From the NCBI GenBank assembly GCA_963678585.2, contig CAXXGA010000001.1, forward strand, positions 372,001-436,000: a stretch of DNA of 64,000 nt, read 5' to 3'. Shown here in pieces: positions 8,587-15,798 of this stretch. The notes under the pieces were generated by a model. The model was given only the letters and a program-made list of their open reading frames with translations, searched no databases and was not told the DNA's origin. Both the position numbers and the translations under genes were made by a program. Source of the stretch: Breoghania sp963678585 (GTDB lineage: Bacteria; Pseudomonadota; Alphaproteobacteria; Rhizobiales; Stappiaceae). Each line of letters begins with the position of its first letter. Within the stretch, counting starts at the first letter, position 1.

Positions 8587-8649
8587 CGCAACTCATAATT
8601 CGGCCGACAGCACGACGGACCGGACACCATCGACGAGGCTCCCTGCGCC

Positions 8650-9543
8650 ATGAGCAATCACTCCACGCCCGCGCTGACGCGCGCCACGATCATCTCCGAA
8701 GCCCTGCCCTACATGCAGCGCTACGACAACCGGACCGTGGTGGTGAAGTATGGCGGTCACGCCATGGGCGACGATGAGCTTTCCAAGGCCTTTGCCCGCG
8801 ACATCACGCTCCTGCGCCAGTCCGGCGTTCATCCGGTGGTGGTGCACGGCGGCGGGCCGCAGATCGGTAACATGCTGGAACGCCTCGGCATCAAGAGCGA
8901 GTTCCGCGGCGGGCTTCGTGTCACCGACAAGGCGACCGTCCAGATCGTGGAAATGGTCCTGGCCGGCGGCATCAACAAGGATATCGTCAACACCATCAAT
9001 AACGAGGGCGGACGCGCCGTCGGGCTTTGCGGCAAGGACGGCCGCATGGTGGTGGTGGACCGGCTGACCCGCACCACGGTGGACCCGGATTCCAACATCG
9101 AGAAGATCGTCGATCTGGGCTTCGTGGGCGAACCGAAGTCGGTCGATCCGACGGTGCTGAAGCTGGTTCTCAAGGAAGACCTGATCCCGGTCGTTGCTCC
9201 CGTGGCGCCGGGCGTCGACGGCGAGACCTACAACGTCAACGCAGACACCTTCGCGGGCGCCATCGCGGGCTCGCTCAACGCATCGCGCCTGATGTTCCTG
9301 ACCGACGTCCCCGGCGTTCTCGACAAGGACGGCAACCTCCTGAAGCGGCTGACGGTCGCGGAGGCGCGCTCGCTGATCCTCGACGGAACGATTTCCGGCG
9401 GCATGATCCCGAAGGTGGAGACCTGCATCGAGGCGCTGGACCGCGGCGTTGAAGGTGTTGTGATCCTGAACGGCAAGGTACCGCATGCGGTGCTGCTGGA
9501 ACTCTTCACCGAGGGCGGTGCGGGCACGCTGATCACGCGCTGA
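8650..9543 (+). CDS. argB: Acetylglutamate kinase
   Basis: 297 residues, the normal family length. The amino-acid kinase fold shows VVKYGGHAMGD near the N-terminus, the substrate loop VVVHGGGPQIGNML, NVNADTFAGAIAGSL (nucleotide and acetylglutamate contacts), FLTDVPGVLDKDGN, and the C-terminal ISGGMIPKVETCIEAL. It phosphorylates N-acetyl-L-glutamate in the second step of arginine synthesis. The start ATG at 8650 gives MSNHSTPALTRATIISEALPY, in line with alphaproteobacterial homologues. It follows engB and precedes a HAD phosphatase. Confidence 0.98.
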   Translation: MSNHSTPALTRATIISEALPYMQRYDNRTVVVKYGGHAMGDDELSKAFARDITLLRQSGVHPVVVHGGGPQIGNMLERLGIKSEFRGGLRVTDKATVQIVEMVLAGGINKDIVNTINNEGGRAVGLCGKDGRMVVVDRLTRTTVDPDSNIEKIVDLGFVGEPKSVDPTVLKLVLKEDLIPVVAPVAPGVDGETYNVNADTFAGAIAGSLNASRLMFLTDVPGVLDKDGNLLKRLTVAEARSLILDGTISGGMIPKVETCIEALDRGVEGVVILNGKVPHAVLLELFTEGGAGTLITR

Positions 9544-9679
9544 CGATCAGCCAGACTGACGCCACGCGCGTTTACCCACGCGAGCTTTGCCGAATTGACC
9601 TGCCGGGTCAGTGACCCTAAATCGGGATCACTCGACGCGGCCACTTGTCCGCCCCGCCAACGCGCGAAAGCCTTCCTCC

Positions 9680-10375
9680 ATGAACATGGCTCCGTTCGGC
9701 CCGGTCACAGACTGGGTCTTCGACCTCGACAACACCCTTTATCCGGCCAAGACCAATCTCTTCGCCCAGATCGACGACAGGATCGTCGACTATGTGATCC
9801 GTCTGAAAGGCGTGAGCCGGGAGGAAGCGCGGTCGATCCAGAAGGACTACTACCACCGCTACGGCACGACGCTGCGCGGGCTGATGATGGAACATGACAT
9901 CGAGCCGGACGATTTTCTGGAATTCGTGCATGACATCGACCATGGCGCGCTGAAGCCGGATCCGCGGCTGGGCGAGGCGATCCGCCGGTTGCCGGGCCGC
10001 AAGTTCATCATGACCAACGGCACGAAGCAGCACGCGCTCGCGGTTTCCAACAAGCTCGGTATCAGCGACTATTTCACCGACATGTTCGGCATCGTGGAAG
10101 CCGCGCTTGTGCCCAAGCCCTTCGCCGAGACCTACGACATCTTCCTCAGGCGCAATACCATCGACCCGACCCGCGCAGCGATGTTCGAGGATCTGGCGCG
10201 CAACCTGAAGACCCCGCACGACCTCGGCATGCAGACGGTTCTGGTCGTGCCGTCAGGCACACGCGAGGTGTTCCGCGAAGCCTGGGAGCTTGAAGGCCGC
10301 AAGGCGCCTTATGTCGGCTTCGTGACCGAGGATCTGGCGGGTTTTCTGGAAGGACTTCTCGCCAAGGTCGCCTGA
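9680..10375 (+). CDS. Pyrimidine 5'-nucleotidase-like HAD hydrolase
   Basis: 231 residues from the ATG at 9680. Haloacid dehalogenase motifs are present in order: motif I WVFDLDNTLYPA (nucleophile Asp), motif II FIMTNGTKQHA, motif III Lys in VPKPFAETYD, and motif IV AAMFEDLARNLKTPHDLG. A helical cap lies between motifs I and II. This architecture matches the SDT1/pyrimidine 5'-nucleotidase branch found next to argB in many Rhizobiales, which removes phosphate from UMP/CMP or related nucleotides. The upstream in-frame extension (from 9611) has no conserved residues. The exact substrate is inferred from family. Confidence 0.85.
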   Translation: MNMAPFGPVTDWVFDLDNTLYPAKTNLFAQIDDRIVDYVIRLKGVSREEARSIQKDYYHRYGTTLRGLMMEHDIEPDDFLEFVHDIDHGALKPDPRLGEAIRRLPGRKFIMTNGTKQHALAVSNKLGISDYFTDMFGIVEAALVPKPFAETYDIFLRRNTIDPTRAAMFEDLARNLKTPHDLGMQTVLVVPSGTREVFREAWELEGRKAPYVGFVTEDLAGFLEGLLAKVA

Positions 10376-10526
10376 GGGCATGGATTGCCGCGGCGCGCGG
10401 GAAGCCGGAATCGGGGCTGATCGGAGCAAGCCGGGATTGGAGCAAGCCGCCCATCCTTCGGGTTGCCTTTTGCCTCCCGGACAAAGTCAGGGGATGTGAT
10501 CTCTCGGGGATTCGGAAGGTCCAACA

Positions 10527-10706
10527 CCCCTCACCCGGCGCATCCGCGCCGACCTCTCCCCATGGGAGAGGTGATGGGGCCGGGCTTGTGGGTTGAGCGA
10601 CGTTTCGAACCTGCCGCCCCTCCCGCAAAATCCCGCTCAAAGCCCCGATATCGCAACGCCTGCGATATAGCCCCCTCTCCCATGGGGAGAGGGTTGGGGT
10701 GAGGGG
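10527..10706. repeat. Composite palindromic intergenic element (RIME/REP-like)
   Basis: This is a 180-base element with inverted outer ends: CCCCTCACCC at 10527-10536 and GGGTGAGGGG at 10697-10706. Inside are two hairpins of the same type. One is ACCTCTCCC/GGGAGAGGT (10552-10572) and the other CCCTCTCCC/GGGAGAGGG (10673-10693). CTCTCCC-ATG-GGGAGAG palindromes of this kind are common between genes in Rhizobiales. A related half-element lies at 11630-11690. Calling it RIME-like rests on appearance only. Confidence 0.75.
10662..10692 (+). repeat. 31-bp direct repeat, left copy
   Basis: Positions 10662-10692 are identical to 11630-11660. The repeat begins GCGATATAG and continues into the CTCTCCC-ATG-GGGAGAG palindrome. 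The two copies are 968 bases apart and bracket the methyltransferase gene. Beyond the 31 bases the two sequences diverge. Confidence 0.9.
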
Positions 10707-10780
10707 ATGCAGACTTACTCAGAGGCAGTATGAACTAGCGCTATCCACGCGTGAATGATATCTAGTTATTTTTGCTTATT

Positions 10781-10795
10781 GGGGGGGGGGGGGGG
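10781..10795 (+). repeat. Homopolymeric tract of 15 G
   Basis: Fifteen consecutive G residues stand two bases before the TTG start of the methyltransferase frame. An ATG at 10755 reads through the tract but is out of frame with the methyltransferase. Loss of one G (G14) would join the two frames. Such tracts mutate by slipped-strand mispairing and are also a common place for sequencing error. Confidence 0.9.
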
Positions 10796-10797
10796 CG

Positions 10798-11535
10798 TTG
10801 GTCGTGTTCGGGATTGGTGGAGCCTTGCGGGGCAAGAAAAGGCTGTCAAAGTCAGTCGGTTATGAGTACGAGGCCGACAACTTCGCGGTGCGCAACAAGA
10901 ACCTTGCGTTCATGCGCCAGCCTGATTTCGCAGATGCTTGGGAACATGCTGCTGATGGGAACGCAATAGCATGGAATGGCAAGCGTAAGGACGTGCGGTG
11001 GCGCGCTCACACGGCTGTATGGGCAGCTCAACACGGGCTGAAGTTGGAAGGTGATTTCGTCGAGTGTGGGGTCTTCCTTGGCTTTCTTTCGATGACGATT
11101 TGTCACGCGCTCAATTTCGCCAACGTGTCGAAGAGCTTCTATCTTTTCGACACGTTCGATGGTCTTCCCGAAGACGGCACGGCTGAGACAAGTCGTCGGA
11201 ACGGCTCATATTTCGACTGCTACGAGCAGGCCAAGAAGAACTTTGCGCCGTTTCCAAACGCAAAGCTGGTGCGCGGTCGACTACCTGAGACACTTGATGA
11301 CGTATCCATTGATCGGATCGCCTACCTGTCCGTTGATCTAAACCATGCAGCCACCGAGGAAGCAGTGATCGATGAGCTTTGGGGCCGACTTTCGTCCTCT
11401 GCCATCGTTCTGATCGACGATTACGCCTTCGCGACACATGAGGATCAACACGAAATGTGGGACAAGTTCGCAGCCTCCAAGGGCTGTTCGATACTGACCA
11501 TGCCGACCGGTTCTGGTGTCCTGATCAAGCCGTAG
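10798..11535 (+). CDS. TylF/MycF-family SAM-dependent O-methyltransferase (possible phase-variable gene)
   Basis: 245 residues if read from the TTG at 10798; the start is uncertain. SAM-binding motif I is GDFVECGVFLGFLSM. This is followed by FYLFDTFDGLPED, an acidic VDLNHAATEEAVIDEL segment and VLIDDYAF, where the paired Asp matches the metal site of TylF/macrocin O-methyltransferases. Members methylate hydroxyls of sugars, often in surface polysaccharides or secondary metabolites; the substrate here is unknown. GC is clearly lower than in the flanking genes. The gene is alone between two 31-bp direct repeats and immediately follows a G15 tract. No ribosome binding site is visible. With 14 G the frame would instead begin at the ATG at 10755 and gain a hydrophobic N-terminus. 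Confidence 0.82.
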   Translation: MVVFGIGGALRGKKRLSKSVGYEYEADNFAVRNKNLAFMRQPDFADAWEHAADGNAIAWNGKRKDVRWRAHTAVWAAQHGLKLEGDFVECGVFLGFLSMTICHALNFANVSKSFYLFDTFDGLPEDGTAETSRRNGSYFDCYEQAKKNFAPFPNAKLVRGRLPETLDDVSIDRIAYLSVDLNHAATEEAVIDELWGRLSSSAIVLIDDYAFATHEDQHEMWDKFAASKGCSILTMPTGSGVLIKP

Positions 11536-11629
11536 TGAGAAACTTCTAGACTGCCTCTGATATTGCATTGAGAATAGTCCTGTCGGCGAGCAGAACCAAC
11601 AGGCGCCCTTCAGCAACATCTCCACATCC

Positions 11630-11660
11630 GCGATATAGCCCCCTCTCCCATGGGGAGAGG
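11630..11660 (+). repeat. 31-bp direct repeat, right copy
   Basis: Identical to 10662-10692. It is followed by TAACCCGGCCGGGTC and GAGCG (11661-11683), which resemble the sequence after the first palindrome of the left element (10573-10600). This copy is therefore part of another member of the same repeat family, and it closes the methyltransferase island on the right. Confidence 0.9.
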
Positions 11661-11701
11661 TAACCCGGCCGGGTCTGTGAGCGTCTCATGCGGCGTCGGG
11701 A

Positions 11702-11723
11702 GCGGGAAGGCTCGCCTTCCCGC
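11702..11723 (-). terminator. Hairpin downstream of upp
   Basis: GCGGGAAGGC (11702-11711) pairs perfectly with GCCTTCCCGC (11714-11723). It lies 9 bases past the upp stop, at the end of the long minus-strand nucleoside block. There is no T run after it, so it may be a Rho-dependent or 3'-protecting hairpin. Confidence 0.5.
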
Positions 11724-11731
11724 CAACGGCC

Positions 11732-12361
11732 TTACTTCGTGCCGTACATGCGGTCGCCCGCATCGCCGAGGCCGGGCACGATGTAGGCGTGCTCGTTGAG
11801 CTTCTGGTCAATCGCCGCGGTGAAGATCGGCACGTCCGGATGGGCTTCTGAGAACTTCTGGATGCCCTCGGGCGCTGCCAGCAGGCAGACGAAACGCAGG
11901 TTCTTCGCACCGCGCTCCTTCAGACGATCCAGCGCGACAATGGCGGAGTTGGCGGTGGCCAGCATCGGGTCCACGACCACGATCAGGCGATCTTCCAGAT
12001 CTTCCGGAGCCTTGAAGTAATATTCCACCGGGATCAGCGTCTTGGGGTCGCGATAAAGACCGATATGGGCGACGCGCGCCGACGGCACCAGATCGAGCAT
12101 GCCTTCCAGAAGGCCATTGCCGGCCCGCAGGATGGAGCAGAAGACCAGCTTCTTGCCCGCCAGCGTCGGAGCGCTCATCTCCGCAATCGGCGTCTCGATG
12201 GTGATGTTGGTCAGCTCCAGATCGCGCATGACCTCGTAGCACATCAAATGTGCGATCTCGCGCAGAAGCTGCCGGAAGCTGGACGTGGAGGTTTCCTTGT
12301 CACGCATGATGGTGAGCTTGTGCTGCACCAGCGGGTGGTCGATGACTGTCGCCGTTCCCAT
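11732..12361 (-). CDS. upp: Uracil phosphoribosyltransferase
   Basis: 209 residues from the ATG at 12361 (MGTATVIDHPLVQHKL), preceded by AAGGAG; an earlier in-frame start would add a tail without family support. Family features include ILRAGNGLLEGML, GLYRDPKTLIPVEYYFKAP, and the PRPP-binding loop VVVDPMLATANSAI. The usual sequence at that position in Upp is DPMLATGGSA, so the Gly-Gly is Ala-Asn here. The C-terminal YIVPGLGDAGDRMYGTK is highly conserved. It converts uracil and PRPP to UMP. It is the last gene of the nucleoside block, 136 bases after the DUF1688 gene. Confidence 0.97.
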   Translation of the reverse strand: MGTATVIDHPLVQHKLTIMRDKETSTSSFRQLLREIAHLMCYEVMRDLELTNITIETPIAEMSAPTLAGKKLVFCSILRAGNGLLEGMLDLVPSARVAHIGLYRDPKTLIPVEYYFKAPEDLEDRLIVVVDPMLATANSAIVALDRLKERGAKNLRFVCLLAAPEGIQKFSEAHPDVPIFTAAIDQKLNEHAYIVPGLGDAGDRMYGTK

Positions 12362-12497
12362 GCCGGAAACTCCTTTTTGTTCTGCTCTCTTGGCTTGTGA
12401 TCGGACCCGCGACGCTTGCAAGGCGCGCATACCCGCGGGGTCGATCGATCCGGCGAAGGACCGGGCCCGCCCGGCGCTTCACCATGCTGTCTGGCGG

Positions 12498-13817
12498 CTA
12501 CTGTAGCCTGTCCGGCGCGCCAAACTGAATCATTGGGGCCGACGTGCCGCGTTTTTCCAACGCAATCTTGCCGCCCGCATGCCGGATCGCGCCTTCCAGC
12601 AGACCCGCAAGCGGCATTTCCTCCGCGCTCGCCTCAAATCGCACCCGCAACCTTTCCGCGAGCCGGTCGAAGAGCGCGATGGTCACCGCCCTCAGTTCCA
12701 CCGCCATCGGCGCGTTGATGGCGACGAGCCCGTTTTGCGGCAAGCCGCCGGGAAGTTTCACGACGCCCGCATCCAGAAGAAGCGCAGCAGCAGCCGCATC
12801 GCTGCCGACGGTCAGGTCCTCAAGGCCGGAAATCTCCACCCCTGCCCAGACAAGCGGCTCCACCAGATCCGGCACGAGACGCTGCAGACGCGCGTGGAAG
12901 GGCATGAAGGTCTCCGTGCCCTCGTCCAGCCCCGCCCCGCGAAGGGCGGCGTGGGTGGCGGTGTCGCCAAGGGGAATGCCGCCAAGGGCCGGGCCGCCCG
13001 CCTGCACCATGGCGAGCCCGTCGCACAGGAGATCCATCACGCGGGGCGCGCCGAGCGGCCCCTCCAGACCTTCCTCGAACAACAGATCGAACAGCCCGCC
13101 GGGGCGCGGATCGTCGTTTTGGGCGAAGAGATCGTCCCTCAGCCCCACGGCCTCTCCCAGACGCTGCAGCATATGGGCAAGGGGCGCGCACTCCATCTCC
13201 GGATTGCCCGGCCCGATCTGGAGACCGGCTGCGATCTCTTCCGCCGAGATCCGCACGAGCTGGGCCGCATCGGCGCGCAGGGGATCGAGCGGCTGGCCGG
13301 AGAACAGCCCGCTTGCGATCATGGAAAGGCTGGCGATGGCGAGCCCGTCCGCGCCGGGATAACGCTCCGCCGTCATGCCGTCACCATAGCCCCAGCCGGC
13401 GGGCGCAACGGTTCCGATGAACCCGGCAATCAGCGCCATATCGAAGGCGGCGCGGCCCATCTCACGCACATCCGGCCATTTGCGCGAGGCGGCGAGACCG
13501 GCGAAACGGTCATGGCCGCCCGCCTCGAAGCGCCGCCAGACGGAATGGAAGGGCAGCACCAGATCCGGCCATTCGTTCCGGATCAGAGCCCCCAGACCGT
13601 CGGCGAGGGGATCGAGCGCCCTGATATCGACGGTGACGTGGGAAAGCCCGCCTTCAAGCGCCTTGTCCAGCAGCAGGGTCGCGCGTTCCCGCACCGCGTG
13701 GGGCGTCATCAGGCTGCGCGCCTTGTGGGCCAGCGCCTCGTCGTAATCGACGGGGAGATCGGCTTCGCTGCCTTGTGTCGGAAATGCGTCGGATGGGGAA
13801 TCGGTTCTGTCGGTCAT
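12498..13817 (-). CDS. DUF1688 / Urc4-like protein (uracil catabolism)
   Basis: 439 residues from the ATG at 13817, which has AAAGG upstream. It matches the DUF1688 family by its general pattern: LMTPHAVRERATLLLDKALEGGLSH near the N-terminus, FHSVWRRFEAGGHDRF, and GSDAAAAALLLDAGVVKLPGG. In fungi this family is Urc4, required for the URC route of uracil breakdown; bacterial homologues are often found with upp and a GTP cyclohydrolase II-like Urc1. The biochemical function is not established. Here it lies between adenosine deaminase and upp, which fits a role with pyrimidine bases. No Urc1 homologue is in the window. Confidence 0.82.
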   Translation of the reverse strand: MTDRTDSPSDAFPTQGSEADLPVDYDEALAHKARSLMTPHAVRERATLLLDKALEGGLSHVTVDIRALDPLADGLGALIRNEWPDLVLPFHSVWRRFEAGGHDRFAGLAASRKWPDVREMGRAAFDMALIAGFIGTVAPAGWGYGDGMTAERYPGADGLAIASLSMIASGLFSGQPLDPLRADAAQLVRISAEEIAAGLQIGPGNPEMECAPLAHMLQRLGEAVGLRDDLFAQNDDPRPGGLFDLLFEEGLEGPLGAPRVMDLLCDGLAMVQAGGPALGGIPLGDTATHAALRGAGLDEGTETFMPFHARLQRLVPDLVEPLVWAGVEISGLEDLTVGSDAAAAALLLDAGVVKLPGGLPQNGLVAINAPMAVELRAVTIALFDRLAERLRVRFEASAEEMPLAGLLEGAIRHAGGKIALEKRGTSAPMIQFGAPDRLQ

Positions 13818-13863
13818 GGGCACCTTTCAATGGCGGCTGCCTACTGAGTGTCGCCCGCACCCG

Positions 13864-14844
13864 TCAAGACGGATGGGTTTCGTCGAGGCGCGCAAGAAGC
13901 CGCACCCGTGTGTCCTCATCGCAAAATGCTGCGCACAATGCGGTGCGTGTGAGATCCTTCACGACCGACGCATCCCAGTGCTGCGCCAGAGCCGTCTCGT
14001 CGTAATCGCGCGCAAGCGTTGTGGCGAAAAACGGCGGATCGTCGGAATTGATGGTGACCGGGATACCGGCTCGACGCAAGCGCCCGACCGGATGGAAAGC
14101 GCGATCGCGATAAAGCCCGAGCGCGATGTTGGAGCCCGGACAGACCTCCAGCACCACCTGTTCCTCCGCCAGACGCCGCATCAGGTCCTCATCCTCCACG
14201 GCCCGCACACCGTGGCCGATGCGTGCAACGCCCAGATGATCGAGCACATCGCGGATGCTTTCCGGCCCGCCGAACTCTCCCGCGTGGGCGGTGAGACCGT
14301 AGCCCGCCTCGCGCGCCATGGCGAAGGCGCGGGCGAAGTCAGTCGCGGCCCCCTGCCGCTCATCGCCCGCCAGACCGAAGCCGGTGATGAGCGGATGGGG
14401 ATGGTCGATCATGGTTCTCGCTGCGCGCGTCACCGCCTCGCGGCCCAGATGGCGCACGCCGACGACGATCATCCGACCTTCCACGCCGGTTTCCGCCTTC
14501 GCCTGCTCCATGCCTGCGGCGATGCCTTCCACGTAACCTTCAAAGGACAATCCCGCGGAAGCCGCATGATCGGGGGAGATGAAGATTTCGCCGTAGATCA
14601 TGCCCTCGCGCGCGGCTCCTGCATAATGGGCATGGGCAAGAGCGGCATAGTCTTCCGGTTCGCGAAAGACGGCGGCGGCACGGTCATAGGCGGTCAGGAA
14701 GGAGGTGAAATCGCTCCAGGCGTAGCTGCCGTTGGCGGTGAAAAGCCCTTCCACGTCCACACCGCGGCGCATGGCGAGCCTTCGCACCAATTGCGGCGGA
14801 GCGGCCCCTTCGATGTGGCAGTGAAGTTCGGCTGTCAGACGCAT
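13864..14844 (-). CDS. add: Adenosine deaminase
   Basis: 326 residues, the usual length. Zinc and catalytic motifs of the amidohydrolase fold are all present: ELHCHIEG (HxH), YGEIFISPD, LTAHAGE (His and catalytic Glu), ARIGHG, and the final NSDDPPFF (Asp pair). It converts adenosine or deoxyadenosine to inosine forms, feeding the purine nucleoside phosphorylase encoded upstream in the same block. Its start overlaps the 3' end of the PhyH-type dioxygenase gene by 10 bases, so the two are translationally coupled. Specificity for adenosine rather than adenine is assigned by family resemblance. Confidence 0.92.
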   Translation of the reverse strand: MRLTAELHCHIEGAAPPQLVRRLAMRRGVDVEGLFTANGSYAWSDFTSFLTAYDRAAAVFREPEDYAALAHAHYAGAAREGMIYGEIFISPDHAASAGLSFEGYVEGIAAGMEQAKAETGVEGRMIVVGVRHLGREAVTRAARTMIDHPHPLITGFGLAGDERQGAATDFARAFAMAREAGYGLTAHAGEFGGPESIRDVLDHLGVARIGHGVRAVEDEDLMRRLAEEQVVLEVCPGSNIALGLYRDRAFHPVGRLRRAGIPVTINSDDPPFFATTLARDYDETALAQHWDASVVKDLTRTALCAAFCDEDTRVRLLARLDETHPS

Positions 14845-15722
14845 GAAAACCCGCGCATCGGCATGTTCTCGGGCCGCCTGAGCCAGTTGTCCGGCGACCA
14901 GATTGCGGCCCCGTCCACCACATGAAGCGCATAGGCGTGGCGCGAGCGCGCGGACCGGTTGGGCGCTGATTTATGCGGCACGCTCCCGTGCAGAACAACC
15001 AGCGTGCCCTTGGGCGCATTCAGCGCGACATGCTCGAAATCCGGCTCGAACGGCGTGTCGTCCAGCTTTTCCATGATCAGCTCATCACCGGAATAGTGAA
15101 AGCGCGAGCGCAGGGGCCCCTTGTGACCTCCGGGCACGGCATAGAGCCCGCCATTGCTGTCGTCGGCGTCTTCCAGCGCGAACCAGAAGCCCAGGCAACT
15201 GAGCGGTGTGGTGTGAAGGAAGCTTGAATCCTGATGGCAGGTCACCTCGCCGCCGATATGGGGCGGCTTGAAGATATACATGGACTGGGCGAGCAGCGGC
15301 TCGCTGTGGCCGAGATCGCGGGCGATACGACCTAGCCGGATATCGTAGGAAAAGGCGGAAAAGACCGGGTCGCGATCATGCAGGGCATGGCCGACCTTGT
15401 TCAGGGACTGCAGGGTCGTCTTGACGAGCTGGCCGTCGCCGTCGAAAGCCTCTTCCTCGAAGAAAAAGCGGATCTTGTCGCCGGAAGAGCGGAAATACTC
15501 GTCCCGCGCATGGGACTGGGCTGTGGTGGAAAAGACCGTGGAGACGCTTTCCGGGTCGAAATCGGCAATCAGCGACGCCATGCGCTCTCGCAACGCATCG
15601 CAGGTGGCGGGGGCGACGAACCCTTCCAGAAGCAGGAAGCCGTCCTCGTCGAACGCCTCCAGCATTTCGTATGTCTGACTGCCGTCGGCAGTCGCCGTGA
15701 ACCTGCGTGCTTCAGCAGCCAT
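14835..15722 (-). CDS. Phytanoyl-CoA dioxygenase (PhyH) family Fe(II)/2-oxoglutarate oxygenase
   Basis: 295 residues from the ATG at 15722 (MAAEARRFTATAD), with GGGGGAAC upstream; the frame is open further but that part is Arg/Lys-rich and unconserved. The iron ligands are visible as HxD in VTCHQDSSF and a distal His in LVVLHGSVPHKSAPN, followed by the Arg (RSARSRHAY) that usually binds 2-oxoglutarate. PhyH proteins hydroxylate diverse small molecules, from phytanoyl-CoA to ectoine and secondary metabolites. Here the gene sits inside a nucleoside catabolism block, 76 bases after deoB and overlapping add by 10 bases. This suggests a nucleoside- or sugar-related substrate, but nothing in the sequence proves it. 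Confidence 0.88.
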   Translation of the reverse strand: MAAEARRFTATADGSQTYEMLEAFDEDGFLLLEGFVAPATCDALRERMASLIADFDPESVSTVFSTTAQSHARDEYFRSSGDKIRFFFEEEAFDGDGQLVKTTLQSLNKVGHALHDRDPVFSAFSYDIRLGRIARDLGHSEPLLAQSMYIFKPPHIGGEVTCHQDSSFLHTTPLSCLGFWFALEDADDSNGGLYAVPGGHKGPLRSRFHYSGDELIMEKLDDTPFEPDFEHVALNAPKGTLVVLHGSVPHKSAPNRSARSRHAYALHVVDGAAIWSPDNWLRRPENMPMRGFSCV

Positions 15723-15798
15723 GCGTCTGTTCCCCCGCTCTTTGCTCCGTGAACGTCCTCGCTTCCGGCCTCCCCAGTCCTTTTTGCAGCGTCTCCGG

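Noticed and set aside
10527..11690. CRISPR array
   Set aside because: The repeats are few, palindromic and not regularly spaced; there are no cas genes.
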